Source: Tardiphaga sp. vice304 (GTDB taxonomy: Bacteria; Pseudomonadota; Alphaproteobacteria; Rhizobiales; Xanthobacteraceae). Taken from it: a stretch of 64,000 nucleotides of DNA. The stretch covers positions 2,716,001 through 2,780,000 of the forward strand of contig NZ_CP041402.1 of the NCBI RefSeq assembly GCF_007018905.1, in the 5' to 3' direction. Made by a program: the position numbers and the translations under genes. Shown piece by piece: positions 29,520-38,424 of the stretch. Position 1 is the stretch's first letter; the number at the start of each line of letters is the position of its first letter. The notes below the pieces were generated by a model. The model made no database searches. It was not told where the DNA came from and worked only from the letters and a program-made list of their open reading frames with translations.

Positions 29520-30611
29520 ATGCTCGTCCGCATCATCGCCGCCTGTGCCGTTTCGGTCGCGCTGTCGGTGCCCGCACAGGCGCAGGAGCGGGTGGTCAAT
29601 TTCTACAACTGGTCGAACTACATGGCGCCGGGAGTCCTCGAGGACTTCACCAGGGAGACCGGCATCAAGGTGGTCTACGACACCTTCGATGCCAACGAGA
29701 CGCTGGAGACGCGGCTCCTGGCCGGCAAGTCGGGCTATGACGTCGTGGTGCCGACCGCCTATTTCCTGCAGCGTCAGATCGCAGCCAAGATCTTTCAGAA
29801 GCTCGACAGATCGAAACTGCCGAACCTCGCCAACGCTTGGGACGCCGTCACCGGCCGGCTGAACACCTATGATCCCGGCAACCAGTTCGCCGCCAATTAC
29901 ATGTGGGGTACCACCGGCATCGGCTATAACGTCAAGGCGGCCCGGCGAATTCTCGGCGCCGATGCCAAGGTCGACAGCTGGGACATCGTGTTCAAACCGG
30001 AGAACCTGGCGAAGTTCAAGGAGTGCGGCGTTCACATGCTGGACTCGGCCGACGACATTCTGCCGGCGGCGCTGAACTGGCTCGGCATCGACCCCAACTC
30101 AACGAAACAGCCCGATCTCGACAAGGCTGCCGAAACCGTCGGCCGTGTCCGCTCGTCGGTACGAAAATTTCACTCCTCCGAATATCTCAGCGCGCTGGCG
30201 ACCGGCGAGATCTGCCTCGTGGTTGGCTGGTCCGGCGATATCATCCAGGCCCGCGCGCGGGCGGATGAAACGAAAAACGGCGTCGAGATCGGCTATGCCG
30301 TGCCGAAAGAGGGGGCGCAGATGTTCTTCGACAATCTGGCGATCCCGGCAGACGCGCCGCATGTCGCTGAAGCCCATGCGCTGATCAACTATCTGTACCG
30401 GCCGGACGTGGCGGCGAAGAATTCCAACTATCTCGGTTATGCCAACGGCAATCTGGCGAGCCAGAAGCAGGTCGATCCGAAGATCTTGAACGACAAGACG
30501 ATCTATCCGGACGACGCGATGCTGCAGAAGCTGTTCATCATCACGGCGCGCGATCCCGCCACCCAGCGGGTGATCAACCGGTTATGGACGCGGGTGAAGA
30601 CGGGGCGGTAG
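29520..30611 (+). CDS. Polyamine-type ABC solute-binding protein (PotF/PotD-like)
   Basis: 363 residues with a signal peptide (ending near SVPAQA-QE). The mature N-terminus RVVNFYNWSNYMAPGVLEDF and the acidic-aromatic residues (GTTGIGYN, VGWSGDIIQARARA) are characteristic of putrescine/spermidine-binding proteins. No permease or ATPase genes follow; a terminator and a convergent gene come next, so this is an orphan binding protein that must use a transporter encoded elsewhere. Confidence 0.88.
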   Translation: MLVRIIAACAVSVALSVPAQAQERVVNFYNWSNYMAPGVLEDFTRETGIKVVYDTFDANETLETRLLAGKSGYDVVVPTAYFLQRQIAAKIFQKLDRSKLPNLANAWDAVTGRLNTYDPGNQFAANYMWGTTGIGYNVKAARRILGADAKVDSWDIVFKPENLAKFKECGVHMLDSADDILPAALNWLGIDPNSTKQPDLDKAAETVGRVRSSVRKFHSSEYLSALATGEICLVVGWSGDIIQARARADETKNGVEIGYAVPKEGAQMFFDNLAIPADAPHVAEAHALINYLYRPDVAAKNSNYLGYANGNLASQKQVDPKILNDKTIYPDDAMLQKLFIITARDPATQRVINRLWTRVKTGR

Positions 30612-30627
30612 CGCATCGGGCGCCTAT

Positions 30628-30658
30628 CTTCACCTCTCCCCAACGGGGAGAGGTGAAG
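30628..30658. terminator. Bidirectional terminator-like hairpin between convergent genes
   Basis: Perfect 14-base-pair stem (CTTCACCTCTCCCC / GGGGAGAGGTGAAG) with a three-base loop, between the stops of the binding-protein gene and lpxXL. No T tract follows on either strand. Its CCTCTCCCC core resembles the repeats around the DUF559 gene. Confidence 0.65.
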
Positions 30659-30662
30659 AAAG

Positions 30663-31595
30663 CTACCGCCATCTCCGATGCAGCCACAGCCACTGGTCGG
30701 GATATTCGCGGATCCAGCCTTCCAGAACGCTGGTCACCGCCTGCATGGTGCCCTGCACATCGACCTTGCCGTCGGCTGTACGCACCGGCTTGACCTCTTC
30801 GGACAATTCGGCGCGAAAACGGTGGTTGGGCAGGCGGATGATACGGACGCCGTGGATCGGGCAGTCGACCTGGCGCAAGAGGCGCGCCAGCATCGGATTG
30901 GCGTTGGTCTTGCGGCCGAAGAAATCGACCTGGACGCCGTTCCGGAACCACTGGTCGATCAGCATCGCGACGTGCTGGCCGTCGGAAAGCGCATGCGCCA
31001 GCTTGACCGGGGCGTCGTGGCTGGCTGCAACCATCGTGCCCATATTCACGGCGCGGATGCGCTCTATGGTGCGGTTGACGGCCTCGATGTTCGGGCGGCG
31101 ATACAGCACCGTCGCCTCCAACCCGTGGGCGACCGCGGCAAGCGCCGGCAATTCCCAATTGCCGAGATGGGCTGCGAAGATCAGCGCGGGCTTGCCGTCG
31201 AGGCGGAGCTGCGCGAACAGCTCGTGGGTGCGCTCCGGGATTTCGATGCGGCTCAGTTCGGGATGCGCGGGATCGTGCTCCCAGACGTGATCGAGATGCG
31301 CGAATTCGGCCGCGAAGCGGCCCATGTTGCCCCACACGCCGGCGAGAATCGTCTCGATTTCTTCGGGCGATTTTTCCGGAAAGGCCGCGGTGAGGTTGGC
31401 GCGGCCGATCTTGTCCTCGCGGAATAGCGGACCGATCTTCTGCGTGATTTTCGCGAACAGCTCGGCGGTCTTGATCGGGTCGAAATAGCGCGTGGTGCGG
31501 AGCAGGGCGATCGTCAGCGCGCCGACGACCGCTTCGCCCGCCGGCTTTATGGCGTTCCGAATGATTGCACGGGCGCGGAGGAACAGCCGCAGCAT
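30663..31595 (-). CDS. lpxXL: Lipid A very-long-chain acyltransferase LpxXL (HtrB/LpxL family)
   Basis: 310 residues, single N-terminal membrane-associated segment. It carries the acyltransferase motif AHLGNWELPA (H-x4-E) and later RRPNIEAVNRTIERIRA. By context it transfers the (omega-1)-hydroxylated C26-C28 chain from AcpXL onto lipid A, the role of lpxXL in rhizobia. The start overlaps the last base of the upstream dehydrogenase gene. Last gene of the operon. Confidence 0.9.
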   Translation of the reverse strand: MLRLFLRARAIIRNAIKPAGEAVVGALTIALLRTTRYFDPIKTAELFAKITQKIGPLFREDKIGRANLTAAFPEKSPEEIETILAGVWGNMGRFAAEFAHLDHVWEHDPAHPELSRIEIPERTHELFAQLRLDGKPALIFAAHLGNWELPALAAVAHGLEATVLYRRPNIEAVNRTIERIRAVNMGTMVAASHDAPVKLAHALSDGQHVAMLIDQWFRNGVQVDFFGRKTNANPMLARLLRQVDCPIHGVRIIRLPNHRFRAELSEEVKPVRTADGKVDVQGTMQAVTSVLEGWIREYPDQWLWLHRRWR

Positions 31596-32617
31596 CAGAA
31601 GTGGACGATGATCTTGCCGAACACCTGGCGGCTTTCCATCCGCTTCAGCGCGGGCTCGACGTCCTCCATCGATACTTCGGTGTCGATCACCGGCAACATG
31701 CCGTCAGACATCTTTTCCAGGCTCTCCGCGATGTTCTTCATCGTCGCGCCGAACGAGCCGAAGATGCGGTACTGCTGCTGGAACAGTTGCATCAGGTTGA
31801 TGGTCGTGGTCGGACCCGAGGTCGAGCCGCAGGTGACGAGACGTCCGCCGCGCTTCATCACCAGCAGCGAGCCGTTGAAGGTGTCGGCACCGACGTGTTC
31901 GAACACGACGTCGACGCCCTTCTTCTTGGTGATTTTTCGCGTTTCGCCCTCGAAGCGATCCTTGCGGTAGTTGATCACATAGTCGGCGCCGAGCGCCTTG
32001 ACGCCCTCGATCTTGGAGTCGTCGCCGACCGTGGTGATGACGGTGCAGCCGATCTTCTTGGCCATCATGATCGCAACCGTGCCGATGCCGGAGCCGCCGG
32101 CATGCACCAGAATGGTCTCGCCCGGCTGCAGCTTGGCATTGTCGAACAGCATGTGTTGCACGGTCGAGAATGCGATCGGCGCGCAGGCCGCATCGCGCAG
32201 GCTGACATTGTCGGGTACCGGGATCACCAGCCGCGCCGGCATGTTCATCAGCTCACGCGAAAAGCCGTCGAGATGAAAGCCGTAGAGACCGCCGACGTTC
32301 TCGCAGAAATTGTCGCGACCCTCGACGCATGGCTTGCAGACGCCGCAGGTCTTGGCGCCGTACATCACGACCTTCTGGCCGGGCTTGAAGTTGGTCACGC
32401 CTTCGCCGACCGCGACGATCTCGCCGGAGGCTTCGGCGCCGACCGCGAGCGGCAGCTTGCGCTTGGCGAAGGCCATGCCGCGAAAGCCCCAGACGTCGAT
32501 GTGATTCAGCGCTACCGCCTTGACGCGGATCTGCACTTCGCCGGCCTCGGGCGGCGGCGGGGCAGGCTGATCGACGACGACGAGTTCACGATCGGCAACG
32601 AGATTGAGCGCACGCAT
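31595..32617 (-). CDS. Zinc-type alcohol dehydrogenase family protein in the VLCFA operon
   Basis: 340 residues (start ATG 32617, MRALNLVADREL; a TTG at 32635 is possible but GGAG is placed for the ATG). MDR fold: GRDNFCENVGGLYG and CGVCKPCVEG supply structural-zinc Cys residues, and HAGGSGIGTVAI is the Rossmann loop. The matching gene in Rhizobium is adh2XL of the acpXL-lpxXL cluster; its step is not well defined (oxidation or reduction during the long-chain cycle). Confidence 0.85.
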   Translation of the reverse strand: MRALNLVADRELVVVDQPAPPPPEAGEVQIRVKAVALNHIDVWGFRGMAFAKRKLPLAVGAEASGEIVAVGEGVTNFKPGQKVVMYGAKTCGVCKPCVEGRDNFCENVGGLYGFHLDGFSRELMNMPARLVIPVPDNVSLRDAACAPIAFSTVQHMLFDNAKLQPGETILVHAGGSGIGTVAIMMAKKIGCTVITTVGDDSKIEGVKALGADYVINYRKDRFEGETRKITKKKGVDVVFEHVGADTFNGSLLVMKRGGRLVTCGSTSGPTTTINLMQLFQQQYRIFGSFGATMKNIAESLEKMSDGMLPVIDTEVSMEDVEPALKRMESRQVFGKIIVHF

Positions 32618-32705
32618 GACCTGCGTCTCCGACAATAAGGAATTTCAGATGGTTGCGTATCGCCGGTTCACGCTAGGGCGTCAACCGGAGGCAGTCGCGC
32701 GAAGC

Positions 32706-33986
32706 CTAAATCGGCTCGCGCGTCACGATCAAAGAGGCGTTCTGGCCGCCGAAGCCGAACGAGTTCGACATCACAGCGGTGACTTTCGCGTCGCGGGCGG
32801 TATTCGGGACCACGTCGAATGGAATCGCGGGATCGGGAACATCGTAATTGATGGTCGGCGGGATCCGCTGGTGCTCCAGCGTCAGCAGCGAGAATACCGC
32901 CTCGACCGCGCCGGCGGCTGACAGCGTGTGTCCCACCATCGACTTGTTGGAGGACACCGGAATCTGCTTGGCGCGTTCGCCGAACACGGTGGAAATGCCG
33001 AGATACTCCATCTTGTCGTTTTCCGGCGTGCCGGTGCCATGCGCGTTGATGTAGTCGATCTGGTCGGAGACCAGACCCGCATCGAACAGCGCATTGTTGA
33101 CGCAGCCGACGATCGGCTTGCCATCGGGGCTCGAGCGCGTGCGGTGGAAGCTATCGGAGAGTTCGCCGCAGCCGGCGACGATGCCGAGGATCTTGGCGCC
33201 GCGCGCTGTGGCGGCTTCCAGGCTCTCCAGCACCAGGGCGCCGGCGCCTTCGGCCATCACGAAGCCGTCGCGGTTCTTGGCGAACGGCCGCACCGCGGCC
33301 TGCGGCGGGTCGTTATGGGTGGAGAGCGCGGACAGCAGCGAGAAGCGGATCAGTGCTTCCGGATTGACCGAGCCGTCGGTGGCAACGCACAGCGCGGCAT
33401 CGGCGTCGCCGCGGCGGATCGCCTCGACGCCGAGCTGGATCGCGGTGGTGCCGGAGGCACACGCGGTCGACAGCGAGATCGGCGAGCCCTTGGTGCCGAA
33501 CGTCTCGGCGATATGATCGGCGACCGAGCCGAACATGAAGCGGCGATGGAAATCCTTGAACTGGCCGCCGGAGGCGACGCGCAGCAGCGCGTCGTAGTCA
33601 ATCGCGGTGTTGGCGCCGGTGGCGCGCGCCACGGCCTGGCGCTGTGGCCATTCGACCTCGACGGGAGCGACGGCGAGAAACAGCGGGCCGGGAAAGTCGC
33701 CCTTGCTGCCGATATTGGCCTGCGCGATGGCTTCTTCCGTCGCGAGATCGCCGAGCTTTTCCGACAGATCCGTGGAGGAGAACGGATCGACCGGCACGAA
33801 ATCGACGGTGCCGGCCATCGTGGTCTTCAGGCCTTCGGTCGGAAACCGCGTGATGGTGCGGATGCCGGACTCGCCGGCTGTCAGCTTCTTCCAGTTGTCG
33901 TCCTTGCCGGCGCCGAGCGAGGTGACGACGCCCATGCCGGTGACGACGACGATCGGTCGGCCGAATTTATCGCGCGTGGCTGTCAT
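32706..33986 (-). CDS. fabF1XL: Beta-ketoacyl-ACP synthase FabF1 of the VLCFA cluster
   Basis: 426 residues, ketosynthase II fold with a complete Cys-His-His active site: C176 in LSTACASGTTAIQ, a His in INAHGTGTPEND and a His in SMVGHTLSAAGAVE. It elongates acyl chains on AcpXL. It is 31 bases downstream of a second, degenerate ketosynthase gene. By analogy to rhizobia it acts with that partner to reach C26-C28. Confidence 0.93.
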   Translation of the reverse strand: MTATRDKFGRPIVVVTGMGVVTSLGAGKDDNWKKLTAGESGIRTITRFPTEGLKTTMAGTVDFVPVDPFSSTDLSEKLGDLATEEAIAQANIGSKGDFPGPLFLAVAPVEVEWPQRQAVARATGANTAIDYDALLRVASGGQFKDFHRRFMFGSVADHIAETFGTKGSPISLSTACASGTTAIQLGVEAIRRGDADAALCVATDGSVNPEALIRFSLLSALSTHNDPPQAAVRPFAKNRDGFVMAEGAGALVLESLEAATARGAKILGIVAGCGELSDSFHRTRSSPDGKPIVGCVNNALFDAGLVSDQIDYINAHGTGTPENDKMEYLGISTVFGERAKQIPVSSNKSMVGHTLSAAGAVEAVFSLLTLEHQRIPPTINYDVPDPAIPFDVVPNTARDAKVTAVMSNSFGFGGQNASLIVTREPI

Positions 33987-34016
33987 GTGTCTTCCCCGTC
34001 GGCCGTGTCTTAGGCG

Positions 34017-35225
34017 TCAATCGATCGCTTCGACCAGCGCCATGCCTTCGCCGCGCCAATGGCCGGCGCCGATCACCACAATCTGGGTGGGCTTCTTCGT
34101 CATTTCAATCTCGACGCCCGTCGAATCGTTCGGCGGATACAGCGCACCGCGCGAGATCGCCAGCGCGGCGAGCCCGAGGCCGAGCGGAAACTGCGTCTCC
34201 AGCGTATGGCCGAACATCGTGCCGGTGGCGCGCACCGCGACGTCGCGATGCTCGTTCAGGAACGCGCGCTCTTCCGAGGTCGCAGGCTCTGCGCCGGTCG
34301 CGCCGGTGATGATCGCGACATCACTCTTCAGTGAGCCGAGCTTGGACCACAGCTTCTCCAGCGACGCCGTGACTTCGCCCGGCGTCTTGCGGCGGACCTG
34401 GTCGGCGACGACGCTCTTCAGACGCGCCAGCGGCTTGGCGCCGCGCGCTTCGGCATGCGCCCGGGATTCGATCACGACGAAGGCGCCGGCCGAGCCGAGC
34501 GCAAAGCCCGAGGCCTGTTCGCGCGCCCACACCGTCTCGAACCTGTTCTTCAGGTTGAAGTCGTCGAATTCGTACAGCAGCAGCAGGTCCTTGCGCTCGC
34601 CATTATGCGCCGCACCGATCAAGGCGACGTCGCTCTGTCCGGCGGCAATCCGCGCCAGCGCGATACGCGCGGCGTCGACGCCGGCGGCTTCCTCGCCCAT
34701 GAAGGTGCGCGACGATCCGGTGACGCCATGAACGATCGAGATGTTGCCGGCGAGCAGGTTGGACAGCTGCGCCAGGAACAGCGTCGGCCGCAAATCGTTC
34801 ATCAGCCGTTCGTTGAGCAGGCCGGGCGGCGTCGCGCCGTGGCCCTCGGAATTCAGGATGCCGGAATCGACGGCCAGATCGCGCTCGCCGCCACCGGCCG
34901 CGACGATCATGTCCATCTTCGACAGGATGTCCTTGTTGCCCTTCAGGCCGGCCGATTCCAGTGCCAGGCCGGCGGCGTAAGTACCGATGCGCTGCCAGGC
35001 TTCCATCTGCCGCTGATCGCCCTTCTTGGGGATCTGCGAGTCGTAGGAAAGCGGCGCCAGCGGGTGCACGATGTAGGGCGCGAAATTCGTCTCATCGATG
35101 TTGATGCGCTTGTTGTTGAGCGCATCCCAATGGGCGTCCGGGCCTTCGCCGAGCGAGGTCGCAAGACCAATGCCGGTGATCCAGGCTTCCACCGGTTCGG
35201 ATACTGCGTGTCTCGTTTCAGCCAT
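34017..35225 (-). CDS. fabF2XL: Degenerate beta-ketoacyl synthase FabF2 (no active-site Cys)
   Basis: 402 residues with a ketosynthase fold but without the catalytic machinery. Where FabF has ISI-ATAC-TSG this protein has ISIVHGVTGSS, so Cys is replaced by Val168. The first His motif (AHGTGT) is replaced by ITGATGAEPATSEE; the second His is kept in MFGHTLETQFP. The fold and the full length remain, so it is under selection rather than decayed. This pattern is that of a chain-length factor paired with an active ketosynthase. The gene overlaps the dehydratase gene by eight bases. Confidence 0.88.
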   Translation of the reverse strand: MAETRHAVSEPVEAWITGIGLATSLGEGPDAHWDALNNKRINIDETNFAPYIVHPLAPLSYDSQIPKKGDQRQMEAWQRIGTYAAGLALESAGLKGNKDILSKMDMIVAAGGGERDLAVDSGILNSEGHGATPPGLLNERLMNDLRPTLFLAQLSNLLAGNISIVHGVTGSSRTFMGEEAAGVDAARIALARIAAGQSDVALIGAAHNGERKDLLLLYEFDDFNLKNRFETVWAREQASGFALGSAGAFVVIESRAHAEARGAKPLARLKSVVADQVRRKTPGEVTASLEKLWSKLGSLKSDVAIITGATGAEPATSEERAFLNEHRDVAVRATGTMFGHTLETQFPLGLGLAALAISRGALYPPNDSTGVEIEMTKKPTQIVVIGAGHWRGEGMALVEAID

Positions 35226-35727
35226 GCTGCGTTCCTTCGGCGGTTCCTTCGGCTGTTCCTTGGGCGATCGCCTCGGTCGGAAAGCCGATCCGCTTGGCCA
35301 TGATATCCATGTGCCCGCGCAAATCCGGATGCGGGAACGGCACGATGCGGAACGTCAGCGTGGCATTGCAGGCGAGTTTGCCGGCCGCCTTGATCTTCAC
35401 GTCGGTGCGGGCAAAGCCGGAGCCGTCATGCGCCAGCGTGGCGTCGATCGTCAGCACTTCTCCGGGGGTGATGAAGGTCCGCATCTTGGCCTCCTGCACC
35501 GCCGCCAGAAACGGCATCCGTTCGAACTTGTTCAAGGCGATCAGCAGCCAGCCCGAAGTCTGCGCCATCGCCTCGATCAGCAACACGCCAGGCATCAGGG
35601 GATAGCCGGGAAAATGACCCTCAAAGATCGTGCTCTTGTGGGGCACGATCGCTTCAACGGTGATCCGGCGCTCACCGACATCGAGATCGGTGATGCGGTC
35701 AATCAGGTGAAAATATTCGAGGTTCAT
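35218..35727 (-). CDS. fabZXL: 3-hydroxyacyl-ACP dehydratase FabZ-like, VLCFA cluster
   Basis: 169 residues, hotdog fold. The catalytic His is in EGHFPGYPLMPGVLLIE and the Glu in the same motif. The C-terminus carries a short internal repeat (GTAEGTAEGT), encoded by near-identical bases, likely a slippage product. Start at 35727 (MNLEYFHLIDRI). It dehydrates the 3-hydroxy intermediates on AcpXL. Confidence 0.9.
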   Translation of the reverse strand: MNLEYFHLIDRITDLDVGERRITVEAIVPHKSTIFEGHFPGYPLMPGVLLIEAMAQTSGWLLIALNKFERMPFLAAVQEAKMRTFITPGEVLTIDATLAHDGSGFARTDVKIKAAGKLACNATLTFRIVPFPHPDLRGHMDIMAKRIGFPTEAIAQGTAEGTAEGTQHG

Positions 35728-35734
35728 GTGGGCG

Positions 35735-36016
35735 TTACGCGCCCTTGGCCGCGACCAGTTCGTCGATGCGGGCGCTGAGGTTCTTGAGGACGAAATACTG
35801 TTCGGTGGTCGCCTTGCCGTCGTTGACCTCCTGGGTCCATTTTTCCAGCGGCAGCTTGATGCCGAACGCCTTGTCGATGGCGAAGGCGATATCGAGGAAG
35901 TCCAGGCTGTCGATGCCCAGATCGTCGATCGCATGGCTCTCCGGCGTGATCGTGTCGCGGGGAATGTCGCAGGTTTCCGCGATGATTGTAGCGACCTGAT
36001 CGAATGTGGTGGACAT
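35735..36016 (-). CDS. acpXL: Acyl carrier protein AcpXL
   Basis: 93 residues, the normal AcpXL length, longer than the usual 78-residue ACP. The phosphopantetheine Ser is S37 in [12 protein letters not shown]. The C-terminal extension ([14 protein letters not shown]) is typical. Start chosen at 36016 ([14 protein letters not shown]), with AAAGG ten bases upstream; an ATG three bases earlier is also possible. It heads the lipid A long-chain operon. Confidence 0.93.
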   Translation of the reverse strand: MSTTFDQVATIIAETCDIPRDTITPESHAIDDLGIDSLDFLDIAFAIDKAFGIKLPLEKWTQEVNDGKATTEQYFVLKNLSARIDELVAAKGA

Positions 36017-36193
36017 CATTAAGCCTTTGATCGATTGAAGAAAAATTAAGAACGGCATGACAAAAGGGGGGCTTGGCCCCGAAACACCCCGCCTGCCGTA
36101 AGGAGTCGTTTGCCCGTATAACGGAGGCAGCTCGTCAGTTCAATGGGTGGTGAGCGCCTACCCACCGGCCAGATCCGGCAATGCCCGGGGGGT

Positions 36194-36514
36194 TCAGCCC
36201 TGCGGTGCCACGATCCGGCTGCAGTCGCGGCGGCCCATCAGCACGCAATCCTGGGTCTTGCGCAGGTCGGCGATGTTGATCGCCAGCCAGATGCCGATGC
36301 CGATCAGGACCGCCGTGAATGCGAAGGCCGCGGCGTTGGCGAGCATGCGGTGACCGAAGTCGTCGCCCTCGTCGCGGGGCTGCTCAAAGCGAGAAAGATC
36401 TTCGGCGGCGGTAACGCTGGCATTGTTTTGCAGCGTCGCCGAGTTGCGCGGCACATATTTCAGCACGCGGTGTTCGCCATCGTCCGGGTTGATGATCGGC
36501 TGCTGGGTCTTCAT
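36194..36514 (-). CDS. Small single-pass membrane protein of unknown function
   Basis: 106 residues. A soluble N-terminus of about 60 residues (IINPDDGEHRVLKYVPRNSA) precedes one membrane helix (MLANAAAFAFTAVLIGIGIWLAI) and a short tail with two Cys (TQDCVLMGRRDCSR). I do not recognise a family. It lies upstream of acpXL on the same strand but about 180 bases apart. Confidence 0.65.
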   Translation of the reverse strand: MKTQQPIINPDDGEHRVLKYVPRNSATLQNNASVTAAEDLSRFEQPRDEGDDFGHRMLANAAAFAFTAVLIGIGIWLAINIADLRKTQDCVLMGRRDCSRIVAPQG

Positions 36515-36617
36515 GGTCGCGGTCCGCGAGATGTGATTTGTAATTTTAGCACGTTCGCGGTGGGTCGGTTTCGTTAACTCCGCATGGCCGAGATGCGGCA
36601 ATCGAGGGAATACAGAC

Positions 36618-37241
36618 ATGCCAACCCGCGAACCCACGGTACAGCCCATTCCGATCCTGTCGCTGCGCCCGACGCAGATGACCGTGGGCATGCGCGAGGT
36701 CAAGGAGAAGCGCAAGCACTGGCGCGAGCACCGGTCGAAGCGCAAGCAGGCGGAGGCCCTGGGGTCGCACATGATTCCGGTCGTGCTCGGGCCGGATCAT
36801 CACCATTACATCATCGATCACCATCACCTTGCCCGCGCGCTGCATGACGAGGACGTGAAGGACATTCTGGTCAGCGTGGTCGCCGATCTGACGATGGTCG
36901 ACAAGGAGGCGTTCTGGGGCGTGCTCGACAATCGCCGCTGGGTCTACCCCTATGACGCCCGCGGCGTGCGGCATCATTTCAACGACATCCCGAAATCGAT
37001 CGCCAAGCTGAAGGACGACCCGTTTCGCAGCCTCGCCGGCGAATTGCGCCGCGCCGGTGGCTACGCCAAGGACGTCACGCCGTTCAGCGAATTCCTGTGG
37101 GCCGACCTGTTGCGCCGCCGGCTGTCGCGCAAGGACGTCGAGGCCGATTTCGAGAAGGCCATGGAAAAGGCGCTGGCGCTCGCCAGGAGCCGGGACGCGA
37201 CCTATCTGCCGGGCTGGTGCGGTCCGGAAGCGGAGGACTGA
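36618..37241 (+). CDS. ParB-like nuclease-domain protein (ParBc_2)
   Basis: 207 residues. It resembles the PF08857 putative ParB-like family: PILSLRPTQMTVGMREV, then GPDHHHYIIDHHHLARALHD with its His-rich strand, and a C-terminal helical region. Despite the name, these are stand-alone proteins with no role in plasmid or chromosome partition shown. The 3' end overlaps the convergent mgtC-like gene by 40 bases. Confidence 0.82.
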   Translation: MPTREPTVQPIPILSLRPTQMTVGMREVKEKRKHWREHRSKRKQAEALGSHMIPVVLGPDHHHYIIDHHHLARALHDEDVKDILVSVVADLTMVDKEAFWGVLDNRRWVYPYDARGVRHHFNDIPKSIAKLKDDPFRSLAGELRRAGGYAKDVTPFSEFLWADLLRRRLSRKDVEADFEKAMEKALALARSRDATYLPGWCGPEAED

Positions 37242-37708
37242 GGTTCGTCCGCGGGCAGGTCGTGGTCCGGCTGGCCGCCGAGCAGGCGGTGTAGCCGGCG
37301 CTCGACCGGACCGCCGATCAGCAGCACGACGAAGGCGATGGCCAATGCCACCGTAACGATGCGCCATTGGCCGGCGCCGCAGACGATGCCGATACAGGCC
37401 GTCAGCCAGACGCAAGCCGCGCTGGTCAGGCCGCGAACGCGAACATGCTTTTCGGCATGGAAGATCACCCCGGCGCCGAGAAAGCCGATGCCGGTGAGAA
37501 TGCCCTGGATGACGCGGCTGCCGGCATCCGAGAAACCGCCGTCCCGCAGCGGATCGGCCAGCACCATCACCATCGCGGCAGCGATGCTGACCAGCGACAG
37601 CGTGCGTACGCCGACCGGCTTGCCGTGCAGGTCGCGGTTGAGCCCGAGCGCGCCGCCCGCCAGCGCGGCGATGCCGAGCCGCAACAGGATTTCCGACCAG
37701 TCGAGCAT
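37202..37708 (-). CDS. MgtC/SapB-family membrane protein
   Basis: 168 residues. Four or five membrane segments with the family signature ILTGIGFLGAGVIFH and GALGLNRDLHGKPVGVRTLSLV. MgtC proteins inhibit F-ATPase or affect magnesium homeostasis in pathogens; short SapB-like forms are widespread and of unknown role. No C-terminal ACT-like domain is present. The last 40 bases are antisense to the ParB-like gene. Confidence 0.88.
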   Translation of the reverse strand: MLDWSEILLRLGIAALAGGALGLNRDLHGKPVGVRTLSLVSIAAAMVMVLADPLRDGGFSDAGSRVIQGILTGIGFLGAGVIFHAEKHVRVRGLTSAACVWLTACIGIVCGAGQWRIVTVALAIAFVVLLIGGPVERRLHRLLGGQPDHDLPADEPQSSASGPHQPGR

Positions 37709-37731
37709 GTCGCTATCCCTGTGCGCCGCCG

Positions 37732-38304
37732 TTATTTCGGCAGCCGGCCCATCATGTAGAATTCTGCGTTCGGCTTCATGCCGGTGACGTTGGCCATCCG
37801 GTTCGACAGCGCGAAGAACGCGGCAATGGCGGTGATGTCCCAGATGTCGTCATCGCTGAAGCCTTGGCCGGCGACCTCGGCGAAATCCGATTCACCGATG
37901 GTTTCAGCAGAGCGGCTGACCTTCATGGCGAAGTCCAGCATTGCGCGCTGCCGCGGCGTGATGTCGGCCCGGCGATAGTTGATCGCGATCTGATCGGCGA
38001 TCTCCGGATTCTTGGCGCGGATCCGCAGGATCGCGCCGTGTGCCACCACGCAGTAATGGCACTGGTTGGCGGCGGAGGTCGCGACCACGATCATCTCGCG
38101 CTCGGCCTTGGTCAGCCCGCCATCCTTGTCCATCAGCGCGTCGTGATAGGCGAAGAAGGCGCGGAATTCATCCGGCCGCCCGGCCAGCGACAGGAATACG
38201 TTGGGCACGAAGCCGGACTTTTCCTGCACCGCCAGAATCCGCGTGCGGATATCGTCGGGCAGGGTGTCGATCGCAGGCACGGGAAAACGATTGGGCTGGG
38301 TCAT
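37732..38304 (-). CDS. AhpD-like alkylhydroperoxidase (carboxymuconolactone decarboxylase family)
   Basis: 190 residues. The peroxidase-type motif NQCHYCVVAHG has two redox Cys and a His (Cys-x2-Cys-x3-His). The length and the N-terminus match the 'peroxidase-related enzyme' subgroup. It likely reduces peroxides or is a redox partner; the substrate is not evident. 24 bases upstream of the mgtC-like gene, same strand. Confidence 0.88.
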   Translation of the reverse strand: MTQPNRFPVPAIDTLPDDIRTRILAVQEKSGFVPNVFLSLAGRPDEFRAFFAYHDALMDKDGGLTKAEREMIVVATSAANQCHYCVVAHGAILRIRAKNPEIADQIAINYRRADITPRQRAMLDFAMKVSRSAETIGESDFAEVAGQGFSDDDIWDITAIAAFFALSNRMANVTGMKPNAEFYMMGRLPK

Positions 38305-38383
38305 CGGGAGATCCGTCGGGCGCGTGATGCGCGGGGCGGACCATAGGCGATGATGGCGCGGGGGAGAAGCGTTGCTCTTTTCA

Positions 38384-38412
38384 CCCTCCCCCTCAAAAGA
38401 AGAGGGGGAAGT
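38384..38412. terminator. Hairpin ahead of the HerA-like gene stop
   Basis: CCCCCTC / GAGGGGG arms separated by AAAAGAA, located after the HerA-like gene on the minus strand. It could end transcription of that gene. No T tract. Confidence 0.5.
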
Positions 38413-38424
38413 TGAACTGCGCAG

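Noticed and set aside
36618..37241. Chromosome or plasmid partition gene
   Set aside because: The protein is the stand-alone ParBc_2 type; no parA and no parS-like sites are nearby.
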